A DNA stretch of 64,000 nucleotides from Plectrocnemia conspersa (taxonomy: Eukaryota; Arthropoda; Insecta; Trichoptera; Polycentropodidae), in assembly GCA_009617715.1 (NCBI GenBank), contig VTFK01000431.1:124001-188000 (forward strand), read 5' to 3'. The stretch's first letter is position 1. Every line of letters starts with the position of its first letter. This document shows positions 33,422-44,949 of this stretch, piece by piece. The position numbers were made by a program, and so were the translations under genes. The notes beneath the pieces were generated by a model, which was not told where the DNA came from, ran no database searches, and saw nothing but the letters and a program-made list of their open reading frames with translations.

Positions 33422-34385
33422 GTTGTTGTATTGCCAGTAACAAAAATATGCATAAAATCTCTAAATAAATATATATAGTATAAAACTAAAAAATGTTATA
33501 AAATAATATAGAAATGATTATAATATTACCAAAATTTATTTTGTAAAAACATCATTTAACGCGATCATTATGTGCTATTTTATTTTGCCCTTTGATTAAT
33601 CGGTTGGCACTAAGCATTATTGTTTTTTTTCTCTCTCGAGATACGGTTATTCACATTATTATATAATACCCCAAAACTATTGTTCAAATTCTATTATTTA
33701 AAATTTCTGCTTCGCTTAACGTGTATTTTTTAATTTAATTTATTTATAAAATTAATATTGTTTTATTTATTTAAATTTCACGCGCCCATGCTATACCGCT
33801 TTGTCAGAGAATTCTGCAAGAGAGAGAGATGGGTAAGTATATCCCCTTTTCTCTCGCACGGATTCGCTTGTACGTGTGCGAGCGAAATGCACAAGTATGT
33901 GTGACAGAGCGAGAGAGCTAGGCAAGGTGCCTCACGCTCTGACTCGCACGCATAAGACGGTGTTTCAATCATGCTTCAGTATTTGTTTACGTCGAAGCGC
34001 AGAATATTCCTCCGTTATTACAAAATATTCTTAAAGTTTGGAGCTCATATTCTCTATCTTCGCCTTCAGATGATTCTGGCTATGTGCATAAACCATTTTT
34101 GTTAAATTGGAGAAAGAACTGTATAGTAGTATGTTTGGTTTTGCTGATAACATGTGCTAGGCGTCTTATGTTTCAAAAAAATTACACGGTTCTATTGTTC
34201 AGTACCAAAGTTTTTAAACACAGATAGTAAAGGCAGCAAAAACAAACGACCACCGGTGATTCATTTTTTATTATCTAGGAGACAAAATGACTCGTAAATA
34301 TTCTTGCGTACACGCGGTGGCCATTCAGTATATTTATGGAGATCATTGATACTATGGCTTCCAATGACTTTAAGATATTAATTCA

Positions 34386-34667
34386 GTGGCGAATCAACGA
34401 TGGATGTTATCAAAAGTATTTCATACGTCTTCTATGGGTAGATTTAGTAAAACAACTGTAATTGAACGACAAAAGAACGTTTATTTGCATAAGTCAGCAA
34501 AAGTCAGTAAATTAATTATTCGTGAAGACTTTTGCCCCGAAGATCTTCTTACATCGTATTCGCCCAGTAGCACTTGTAATATTGGACGAAGACGTACGTG
34601 TAACTTTTGTTCTGGTAATAAAATTAAGCGTGTATCGTGTTTTGTTTGTGTCAAATGCATAAAGTAA
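34386..34667 (+). pseudogene. piggyBac-like transposase, C-terminal Cys-rich remnant
   Basis: A 93-codon open frame ending at TAA 34667. It opens on GTG, so it has no credible start. The tail has R-R-R-T-C-N-F-C, then S-C-F-V-C-V-K-C, a C-x2-C..C-x2-C-x2-C pattern like the C-terminal zinc-binding domain of piggyBac-type transposases. The catalytic Asp-containing domain is absent, so it is inactive. The assignment rests on this pattern and the TTAA-flanked context. Confidence 0.5.
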
Positions 34668-34943
34668 TAAAATGCCTGAATTGTTAGGCATTTAGAATTG
34701 TTTAAATTTATTATTTTTGTATGTTATATGTTTATAGATGTTTTATTGTAAGTAATTAGTCTTATTTTTATAGATATGTTTTCTCTCATTTATTTTTTAA
34801 TATAATATTATTATTTGTAAAGAAAAAATGCAAAAAAAATATTTTGTGTTTTATTGCGAACGTTTGAGAAGCCGCGCGTGCTTGACGTCATCGGGTCTGA
34901 GGTAGAAATGCGTTTGTGTGCGTGCATAAACAATGATAAAAAG

Positions 34944-35281
34944 CAGGGCTGTGGAGTCGGAGTCGGAGTCGGAGTTGGAGTCGTGGAGTCGTGGTGTTTT
35001 GGCCGGAGTTGGAGTCGGAGTCGGAGTCGTGAAAAATGAGTGACTCCGAGCATTTTTTTAAATTATGAAATTTATTAATTTTTAATTGTGTAATAATGAA
35101 TGTGTATAGCGTATGAATATTAAACGCGTAGAAAAACACCAAAAATACCTGATAAAATTAAACTTTTTTGAGTCGGAGGCGAAGTCGGAGTCGGAGTCGG
35201 AGTGGAGTCGTGTTGTTGGTAAATATCGGAATCGGAGTCGGAGTCGGAGTCGTGGTTTTTTTTAACGACTCCACAGCCCTG
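34944..35281. mobile_element. hAT-type MITE nested in the piggyBac-like element
   Basis: 338 bp with ends CAGGGCTGTGGAGTCG and its inverted complement CGACTCCACAGCCCTG. It is flanked by a perfect 8-bp duplication ATAAAAAG (34936-34943 and 35282-35289). Both ends carry runs of the hexamer GGAGTC. The related element at 8820-9055 has the single-copy site ATAAAAAG (9027-9034) with no insert, which confirms the boundaries. Frames rich in Arg, Ser and Asp across it are artefacts of the hexamer runs. Confidence 0.9.
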
Positions 35282-35341
35282 ATAAAAAGGCATAGCGTGG
35301 TCTCGTTCTACGCTCGAATACATATATCTCTCGACAGTTAA

Positions 35342-36589
35342 ATTTTTATTTGTTCTAATTCAGCCTTCCTCTCAGCGATCACGTGAATTCTTCGTATATT
35401 TGTTTTTGTTTAATGTCTCTGAATTGTGGTATTTCAAGGTGACCAGATTTTGAAAATGTCAAAGGAGGACACTAAAAATAAGAATACTTATTTGGAAATT
35501 TTAATTTTAAAGCTATCTTGAATTTTTTTGTTTGAGGGGGAGAGTTAAAAAAATGATCAAATTTTTTAACAAAAACCAGAATAGCAAAATAAAATGGCTG
35601 TCAAAGTATCACTTCACCTGATACCTAATGGTTATTTAAAAGCTTTATAAAGCGCGTACAATGAATACTGATTTACATATATAAACAAGTCTGAAATAGG
35701 TATCTTCAACATGCCACATTCCAGAAAAGGACCGAGCATGTCCTAATATAAAAAAATCTTACCTCACTACGGGTATTTTGAATTAAACGTTCATATATAA
35801 ATATTTATTTAATTATCTTTTTAGAATTTAAATAGAATTCCACTCCCTATTCAATGAGCTCATACATATCCGTAGAAAGAGGCATATATTTGCCTTAATA
35901 GCTGATATTAATAGCCGTAGCAACCAAAATTTGTTATTTTACGCGTTGCTATGCCAATTGAAATTGCTTAATGACCCGAAGGATAGATAGAAGATAGGAA
36001 AAGAACTGTTGGTTGCCATAGCAAAAGTAAACATTCAGAAGTGACAGTTAGCCATTCGCCTCAGTTTTAAAACCTAGATTCGCTCCTGATCATCACGGAA
36101 AATAATAAAAATGTGTACGTATTTGGTCTAATAATTTAGATTGGCGACAGCTAAGTTGGTACATATATATGAAATCATACCATAAGCTTTTGAAGTATAG
36201 ATAAAAAGGTTTCGCAAATCATTCGGAACGCTTCATTGATTTTACGAACGAAACGCTACACTAAAATTACTTTGTTATAATTTCATTCCATTTTATCATC
36301 AAATAATAAATTATTTGCATTAAGCCAAATTATTCAACAAACTATTATTATATTAGAAAAATAATATTTACAGGAAATAATATTTGTAAAATACGAAATA
36401 GTATTTACATATATAATATGATGAGGGTAGATGAAAATAAATGAGAAGTTATAATTTATTTATTAATACCCGAAGCAGAATTTTTTATATGTATATGTGA
36501 ATACAACTTAGTATTTGTAATACTATATTAAATATGTATTATTTTGTAAATACAACTTTAAAATTATTTATGTATACATAACCATATAT
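35342..36589. other. Intergenic stretch between piggyBac-like element and FAR
   Basis: No gene is visible. Around 35920-36025 there are two inverted GCAAC/GTTGC-type segments (GCAACCAAAAT..TTGCTATG and GGTTGCCATAGCAA); their meaning is unclear. Confidence 0.35.
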
Positions 36590-39500
36590 TTATAAATCTG
36601 ATCTTACAGAAAAGTTCAGATTTTTTATGTTCTGTATTTTTGACGAGTCTTGCGTGAAAATTCCGTATAACGTCCAAATTAAATAGATAATTAATACAAA
36701 TTTTAATCCACGATCGATGACATACATTCTGGAAAAAATAATAATAAATTATAATATACATTTATTTTCTTCTTAAATAATAAATAAACTCACATTTTAT
36801 TGACAATTCTAGCTCTGGGCAGTGAAGATAGTGGCTCTTTCATGCAATATTGCCTACCTCCTAAGATACACGTTTCCATATACTTTTCATCATCAATTGT
36901 CGACATGTCCATTTGAAATATACCCTTTTCTTCGACCGACATATTATTATAGAGGTTAACGTATCGTTTATTATGAAACATCCATTTCCTAGTGGTGAAA
37001 AACTCCAACAGATTCAGACCTGAAGATATCTTAGACTGCAGGCGAATCATGCTGAAATTTTAACGTATATTTATATATATTATAGAACTAGTAATACTTT
37101 ATAAATAATAAAACATAGCTTACAATCGTTTCCTTCTGAACAAAAGCAGCAAGAAGTCGATGAATATCGCCGGAAGCCAATGGAATAGAACCTCGGCAGT
37201 TTTATGAACTATTCTGCTTTTGTAAATGTCGCCGTCCGGATACCATAATGGATAATCGAATGGATATTTTCTGACCGTGCTCTTTGACAATTTCATTACT
37301 CTACCCCACGTGAACTCTTTCGTATCGTTAGAAGTTAGATTGAATACCGGTATATTTGGTGATCTATCAATAAAAAGTATGTATGTTTTACAAGTGTTTT
37401 CGTTATTCTAAAACTTATAAATATGGTTATAGATTATACATATTATGAAATAATCTTTTATTTTATTTATATTTGGAAAGACAATAATTATGAATTATTA
37501 ATTTCAGGCGATTTTTTTATCTTCTTAAAATTAAAATATAAACCGCTAAAAAATCAAAACAATATGGACCAGTGAATACCTTAAATACCTGGGCTCAAAT
37601 CTCATATGTGCTCTTTTTATTTTAAAATTCATATCGTATCTTGATGATTAAGTAATTATTGTCAATCAAATTTCATAGATTGACTTGTGTTTTATTAATT
37701 AAAAAATATATACTTTTAAAGGATTAAGAAATGACTAAGAAAATGATGTTATTTTATATATGTATATATAATTAGGTTTTGTATTGTATCTAATCTAAAC
37801 GAAATCTTGCAACACAACCCCTTGTATATAATTTAATATGCAAGTAACTGAGATAATTTATGCAGTCTAAAAATAAATTCTTAATTTCGTTATGTAAGTC
37901 TGTCGCATGCCTTTGAACTTTCTTTGTTTAAATTATGCTATATACAAACGTTAACGTCATTAAGTCAAGATGCGACACGAGTACGTCAGATTTAAGGGTT
38001 CTAACTAGAGTCTCCAATTACTCGAACCATCAACTACTCGAGTATCGAATATTAAAATTTTAAAATACTCGAGTACTCGAGTACTTTCGAGTATTTACCA
38101 AATGTACCAAAATAGCTATTATTCAAATTCGTGCACATATAAATAAATAAATAAAATACTTGGTATGTTAATTTTTACAATTATTTTAACTTCACGAACA
38201 TACTTTTTAAAAACAATAATGCAAAAAGTGTCTCGAATTTAATATTACTGCTAACCTTTGGTTTTATTATTCCCGTTATGGAAAAAACCTTTTCCGTTGC
38301 TGTTGATGTTGGTCTTATTGTCATTAACGCGTTGGATAAGGCTTCTAATTTATATCTGTTCGCTTTTTATAGATATTAAATTTTTTGAACTCTCTTTTTA
38401 TGTTCTCTTCTTTCATTCCCTTCTCTGCTTTTCTCTTATTTCCTTCGACTATTGACAAAATAGCATTTTGTAATTCTTCTTGAATAGATTTTTTTTCTTA
38501 ACAATATTCAATATTCTACTCCTTCTGATTAATGCGAAGAATTTAAATCTATATCCTTCGAAGATGTATTTGGGTGAATCCCTTTCACTCTAGAGCTAAA
38601 CGGTTCGCAAAGAACTGACTTTACTTTAAATGCCTTTAAAACACACAATTGTTTTGATTTATATTTTAAGCTGAGGGATCAGTATAAACAATTTACAACA
38701 CTTTACGCTACAACTGCATAGTCATAAAACCTAAAATTTTTTTGTTGTTATTTCATATTGTTCATTGCCATAAATTAGATAAGTCGGAACTGTCGAACAG
38801 AAAACACAAAAGAAATTTCTCCGTCGTACCCACTAACATAGCCGACGACCGGAACTATGCAACTATGGAACTATGAAAAAATTATACCTGATAGTAACCG
38901 CTCTAACTCGGGACTTCGGGCATAAACGCCAAATAAAAGCAAGACGTTAACCTTTACCGGACCGAGTTAAAGTTATTTTTTGTTTCTGAAATATTTCAAA
39001 ATTTTTTTTAATTTCGAGTATTAATCGAGTAATTTTCAAAATACTCGATTATCAAGTACTTGAAAAATAGACAAAAATACTCGAGTATCGAGTACTCGAT
39101 TACTCGAATTGGAGACTCTAGTTCTAACATAATAATTGTATTAATTACTTTTATTTGTTGGATCATATTTTGCTGATAAATAAGGACTGTAAAATGATAA
39201 GTTGATAATATAAATATATACAAAAATAAATAAATAACTAACCTCTTAACTTCCTCAGATATGCCAGGAGCTAACACTATCAAACTATTCGCGACGTAAT
39301 CTACTGGAATAATCTCCGCTTTAGCAGCCGGATCACAGTGCATTGTTCGAATAACTCCTTTGCCAGCAGCCAGCATCACACCCATCGGTCCATTTAAGCT
39401 ATCAACCCATCCGGGAACTGGTTCAGCGCAAGACGGAATCACTGTGTTGAACAAAAACTTTATATTACTCGATAATAATGTACGAGAAGTGCAGCATCCG

Positions 39501-42500
39501 AGGACTGGTCGCATAAAACACACAAAGGAACCTGAATTATCTGAAATATTTACGTCTTCACCAACTTGCGATATAAATCTTGGAATGATTTATTGTCGGA
39601 TATAAAGTAGGTGTTCAACGAATATAGTTCGGCAGGACATAAAAACTTGATTTGTGAATCATAAAAAATAGGGATAGCATTGATGTCCTTTCAACTGTGT
39701 AAAAATAAGATTTTAACGTAATGATTAGACGCTGGACCTTTTGTCATAAAATTGCTTTGCCATATATTTTACGATCTCAACGCAGAATTGCGGATTAATT
39801 TATAATAAAAGTAGGATTTTAGTCAACGTTGCAAATAATTCGTTTTATGTTATCAATCTGAAAGAGAATAGATTCTGAATCTAGTAGTTAAATATTTTTA
39901 GAAATTCGAAGTTTCAAACAGTTTCCGCGACTTGACATAAAAATCATATTTTTCGGTACAGAGAGTTCAAATCTTTACGGTTTTCAAAACTGATTTAGTA
40001 TTGACATTAAAAATCGAATGATTTCAACAATCTGTAATAACTATTTATATTTAATATTATATGTATTTAAATTTATAAGCTAAAATTATTAGCAGAAACG
40101 AAATTGAAAAAATATTAACACAAAGCGTTGTTAGTCAACCTTTGTACCTATATATTTCGATATGGCAACTATAATGCTACATTTGCTTAATGCTTTGGTC
40201 TTTTCTAATGAAAAACATGTTTTCTGTAACTATCCGTTTCTTGCTTTATCTGTTGTTTAATGTGCTGTGTAGGTGTTCATTGTATTGACATAATAACATT
40301 TATTAAACTGTATCTATTATATATAAATTAATAATCGTAAATTGCGCAACTATAGTCCGAATACGACTCTTACTTATGCAGCGAAATCAAATTAAAATAA
40401 ACCTTGGTCATTAGCAAAATATTTCATAATTAGCGAAAATTTGTAAATAATAAATAATTGCAACTATCAATTCGCAATAATAATACATATAAGATTAGTA
40501 TTTATTTGATTTCGTCTAAAAAAAAATTTAATTAAACTGTTTGTATTTTAACAAAAAGACATACTATACGTTGTTATACATGAAATGACTTCGCAAAAAA
40601 ATTCGCATAAAAAATCGAAACTTCAATACTCGTTTATCAAAAACTCATTAACCATTTTAAATTATTAACTGACTATAAATTATAAATATTACTGCCCATA
40701 TCATTTAATTTTTATAATAATAAAATATGTGTGTCTAGAATCAATATACATATGTATGTACTATATCAAATTGACGTGAATAAAAAAATATTTTTATTTG
40801 GATTAAATTTAGGTATTTATATATCTGAGAATAAAAATAATTTGGTCAAGGACGCTTTATAAATAAACCCACAAGTTAAATCGCCACTTAACCGTTTCAA
40901 TGCCGAGCGAGCATTTTGTCACTAAATGCGGGAACGACGCTAATGCCGCGCAATATTTTTGGCTCTAAACTATTATTTACGCTTAGTAAAAAATATTACA
41001 ACCCGAGTTGGGTATATAGAGACATCTATGAAGAAGTATTAAAAATATGACAATTAGAACGAAAACATTTTTTTATGTCTTGAGCCGCGCCAGGGCTGTC
41101 ACTATGTTTATACAAAATATGTCATTCGCAAATAAAATATAAATTCCCATTTCAAGGGTTAAGAGATTAGCTGAAAAATCTATTTTATTTTATTAAAATA
41201 TTTTTAAAAGAATTTTGGTTTATTTTTGATAAAGAAAAAAATATCAAAAATGTATAATAAAAAAAATTATCTGAATTTATTTAATTAAAATAACTTTTAA
41301 TGTAATTTTTAATGGCTTTGTGGAATTTACACAATTGTTTTTAGCACATTTTTGTTTGTCTGAATTTGGTAAAAAAAAATTTTTTTGACAAATTTTATTT
41401 TTTTAATGTTTTCTTACACTAGCTAACATTTTCTAGTACAAAAAAAATTAATTCCAATTATGTATATTAAAATTTCAAGCTGCGCAGCCTAATAAATAAT
41501 GACTTTCTACTTACATTTTTTATTATATTTATATTAAAATGAACGGAGAATGTTTCATTGAAAGTTATGCGCGTCCGGAAGCGACGACGGCGGTTTAGAA
41601 CAATTATATATAAGATATTATATGTAAGATTTTAATTTATAGAACGAAATTTCTTAGCAATGTTATTGTTTCTAAATATGTTTTAATAATACTTTTAATT
41701 TAAATAAAAACCAAGCCAAACTAGTGAGTTCCTTTAATTTATCTCTACATTTCATTATATCAAATGCGGCTTGAGAAAATGCACTCAATAGAAACAGCTG
41801 CATTAGAAAGTGAAAGGGTTCAAGTTCGATCGTTTTCGAAACAAGTTCCGTTTCGACATTCGATGATTTCAAATATAAAAATTGATCACTCTTACCTATG
41901 CTCGGACGAGCTACGACCGCAGGTAAATACGGATAATTATCTCTGATGAGAATTTCAGCTAATCTTTTTGTAAAAGTGTAAGTATTGGGATGACACCTCA
42001 AGAGTTTGGTTGTCACATAATCCAAAGTCTCATCTGGCATCCACCTGACCAATCGCATGATGTCTTGAGGGCTGAATTGATCGTCAAGAACCTGAAAATA
42101 CAACATTTTCAACACAGAAATTAAAATTGATCTTAATAACTTTATAAAGAACTAACATTATCATCTAGTTCCGGCTTATCTGCATAGCAAAATGCTGTCG
42201 ATAGATGAACGAATACATCCAATTGCTTCATCAATAATGCTATTTCGACTATCCTCTGAGTTCCGGTTAAATTCATCTCAACTGCATCTTTCAATGTAGA
42301 TTCCAATTTAAGAGTAGCGGCACAGTGAAACACGATGTTCACTTCTTCCTGTAACCTTTTATAGTTATCAACATCTAATCCCAATTTATCCTCGAGTATA
42401 TCGCCGTTAATGGCCACCAGTTTTTTTAGAACTTCCGGTTTTTCTTTACACAGTCGGCTGAAAACCTAGAAAGATACCTATGATCAGTTCCAAATCAATT

Positions 42501-42729
42501 ATTAATATAAAATGCAACATTAAATATTAACACCGACGGGTTTATTGAGCATTTCTTGCAATCTCTCATCGGCGTTTTTGTTTCTCTTCTTTCTAATAAG
42601 TACGAGAACCGACTTTAAGTTTGGGCAAGAATACAATAGTTTCTCAATCAACACTTTGCCGATAAAGCCAGTGCCTCCAGTGATTAATATTGTTTTGTCA
42701 ACATAATAGTTTCTAACGTTGACCTGCAT
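36590..42729 (-). CDS. Fatty acyl-CoA reductase (alcohol-forming)
   Basis: NADPH-dependent reductase converting fatty acyl-CoA to fatty alcohol, used in insects for cuticular wax, tracheal lining or pheromones. Seven exons, 42729-42538, 42465-42157, 42091-41896, 39441-39243, 37363-37124, 37051-36794 and 36728-36590, join in phase to 510 aa, full length for the family. The Rossmann motif T-G-G-T-G-F-I-G is at residues 17-24 and the catalytic Y-T-F-T-K at 205-209. W-V-D-S-L-N-G-P and I-P-V-D-Y-V-A-N-S are typical of the NAD-binding_4 domain, and the sterile domain follows in exons 5-6. The last exon carries a hydrophobic stretch F-V-L-I-I-Y-L-I-W-T-L-Y-G-I-F, a C-terminal membrane segment. Exon 1 ends at a weak donor (GTCGGT), the only phase-compatible choice. 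TTATTTTAG just before the ATG looks like an acceptor, so a non-coding 5' exon is likely. The subfamily is not resolved. Confidence 0.93.
38006..39120 (-). mobile_element. hAT element in a FAR intron
   Basis: 1,115 bp with inverted ends TAGAGTCTCCAATT (14 of 14) and a perfect 8-bp target duplication GTTCTAAC (37998-38005 and 39121-39128). The subterminal regions are packed with self-complementary CTCGAGTA/TACTCGAG units, probably transposase-binding repeats. A transposase C-terminus remnant is inside on the minus strand. Because it is intronic, it is presumably spliced out. Confidence 0.88.
38181..38330 (-). pseudogene. hAT transposase C-terminal dimerisation domain remnant
   Basis: The minus strand encodes I-R-P-T-S-T-A-T-E-K-V-F-S-I-T-G, then a tail with F-E-T-L-F-A-L-L-F-L-K and a stop at 38181-38183. 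It matches the hAT C-terminal signature T-S-x-x-S-E-R-V-F-S-x-A-G followed by a leucine-rich end (L-x-F-L-K). The rest of the transposase is deleted or unrecognisable. Confidence 0.75.
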
Positions 42730-43910
42730 TTTGATGTGCTAAAATAATATTTATTATGTTTGTGAATTTACTGTGCGACGTTAAGTCGATATAACAATGC
42801 TTACTGTGTTTACGTGTCGATTTTATCGCAGCAGCGCTGTGAGCTTGATGAATGGTACTTGATGAATGAACTAGAGTTCTGATCCAAGACGGTCATTTGA
42901 AGCCGTGCTTTTCACAATATCGTTAGGGATCAGAGGCGTTCAACTGCACATTTAATCAATTTTGAATACCACTGACGAAATAAATATTAAAATTAAATAA
43001 AATTTAGTAGAACTAGACCCATTTATTACTCAATAAAACTTGACTTGTAATAAATATACGTTACAGTAAATGTGTGTTATCAGAGAAGTTATATTTTCAC
43101 TAGCGTTTCAGTGAAATCATATCATTTCAACTAGCGAAATTATAAGCTACTCTAAACTACCGTTGAAACTCAATTTTACAGTTTCAAAACGTTCATTTGC
43201 TGTTGAAACCCAAACCTAACTTAAGTTAATCATTAAGTCAAGTTTGTTTTGGGTCTAAACACCTAATAATCCAAAATGTTCCGAACGTAAATATAATGTA
43301 TTTTCGCGCAGTGAATAAATATGTATTGTCCAGTGAAATTACATAAAATTAAATTATATTTATAGTAGTGAAAATATTGCTTCATTAAAAAATACATATT
43401 AACTGCCACAAATATAAATTTATCGTTTAAAATATCATAAACATTTACAGTAATTTAGGAACAAGTGGCAAATTATTTATTTACAGAAGTGTGGGAGTTT
43501 AAACCACCACATGATTTATTATTATTTAGAGGTCATTCTAACGACCATTTTGAACAAACTAATAAGAGAAACACACGTCTCGAAGTAAGGTTAACAATAA
43601 AAGAGAGATCTCGTGACCAATCAATTGCGTTAATAATTGAAAACATTATATAAAACACACAATAACGCATCGTAAGTAGCGTTAAAAAACTACTTTTTGT
43701 TTGGAAAGGATGGGCGACAGACAATACGTTCTACTCAGCGCTTTAGACTATTATTCTTCTACTCTTGATTAATGACTTGTTTAATTTTTGTGGAGTATCC
43801 ATATACACCGTTTATATTTTAATCCATAAATACATTTTATATGTGTGTGTCCATAAAGTGATGCAATTGGCCTGCAGACGCTGAAATATCTGTTTATTTA
43901 CATTTTCAAC
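42730..43910. other. Region upstream of FAR
   Basis: No coding region I can support. It should hold the FAR promoter and, if the acceptor before the FAR ATG is used, a non-coding first exon on the minus strand. Repeated GTGAAA/TTTCAC-type short words occur at 43080-43400 without clear structure. Confidence 0.35.
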
Positions 43911-43920
43911 TAGATTCTGC

Positions 43921-44863
43921 ACTACACTCTCTGGAAGTTGTCCGAACCGAAGTTCAACTGAAGTCGGCCGAGGTTGCCGACTTCCAAGTAGCGCCCACAC
44001 TGCCACAAATTTCATATGCCGACCGGACGGCGGCCATGAATGACGTCCGCACGGCGGCTGCTGTCACGTACAGCTGACATATTTGCGCGCGATCGAAAAA
44101 TGTGCCAAATAATCGCAATTTTTAAATTGTCATATTATTAAAATTACGCTACTGATAATTATAAAAGTGTGTATGGGCATTCACCAATACAATATCAGTG
44201 AAAACTTTTCGGTAGTAAATATTCAATTTATGCAAAATCTTTGTCGGCTTTTGCAAAATTCCATAAGGCATAAAAATGATACTTCAGAATACGAACACCA
44301 TATCTGTGACTATTATAGAATTTATCGCCATCGATTCTAAATAAGAATTCGTTATGGTGTGACATTTATATAAACCGATCTAGGAAAATACATATGGATA
44401 TTCGAAACGATTTTTTTAACAAAATCAATCATAATAACGATATCTGCTAGAAGAATATACTATCAAAAATATAATTAATTCCTTTTGGTGCCCTAAAATA
44501 TTCAAAGATGTCAGTAAGAGTCTGTTGAAGTCCTCGATAAGCAAGTGGTATTATAACTTGACCACGCGACCACGATGCAGCGCTCGACATGCGTGCTGAC
44601 ATAGGACGCCTACGCGCATACTGAAATTGGACCGAGTTACTCGTTCTATCTCAGTTTGCGAAAAACCATATCATTATCTCTCTCATTGTCGTCACTTAAC
44701 ACGCGAGAGAGCGAAAGGGGAAGTATCTCACCGCTCGCGCTCGAAAGAGCAGCTCCGATTTCGGTTCCTTTGACTTCGGTCCGTTTGCCGACAATGTTCG
44801 GAAGCGCTCGAAGCTGAATTACCTTCCGTTCTCTGTAACCTCGGACAACTTCCGAGAGATTTT
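43921..44863. repeat. ~940-bp segment with inverted GGAAGTTGTCCGA ends
   Basis: GGAAGTTGTCCGA appears on the plus strand at about 43931 and inverted as TCGGACAACTTCC at about 44845. Adjoining sequence in both arms is rich in CGAAGT and GAAGTCGG-type words. The interior is GC-richer than its surroundings and contains a GAGAGAGCGAAAGGGGAAGT block. A minus-strand frame at its left end (N-L-V-E-N-V-N-K-Q-I-F-Q-R-L-Q) has a transposase-like look but is too short to assign. Probably a non-autonomous DNA transposon. Confidence 0.4.
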
Positions 44864-44949
44864 AGAGCGGGCAGAACCGAACTCGACCGAAGTAACCCAC
44901 TATATTCTCCTTCCTAAGCCAACTTGGACATTAGAGATCATAAATATTT

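Larger units (their letters stand above)
33775..35337 (+). mobile_element. piggyBac-like element (copy E2) interrupted by a hAT MITE
   Basis: Bracketed by TTAA at 33771-33774 and 35338-35341. It shares both flanks with E1 at 8820-9055: TTTCACGCGCCCA and TATACCGCT at the left, and GAAGCCGCGCG, CTTGACGTCATCG and GCGTGGTCTCGTTCTA at the right. It additionally contains a coding remnant (34386-34667) and a nested insertion at 34944-35281. A GA-rich block at 33815-33960 (CTCTCGC repeats) is part of its left region and resembles sequence at 44660-44720. The termini show no clear inverted repeat, so the exact ends are tentative. Confidence 0.55.

Noticed and set aside
34811..35323. Frames rich in Ser/Arg, Asp/Ser and Pro/Thr repeats
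   Set aside because: Translations of GGAGTC hexamer runs in the hAT MITE, not proteins.
36010..36030. GGTTGCCATAGCAA resembling an RFX X-box
   Set aside because: Not next to the ciliary DRC5-like gene (13 kb away) and upstream of no supported start; likely chance.
41764..41946. 60-codon plus-strand frame over FAR exon 3
   Set aside because: Lies antisense to an exon with clear family motifs.
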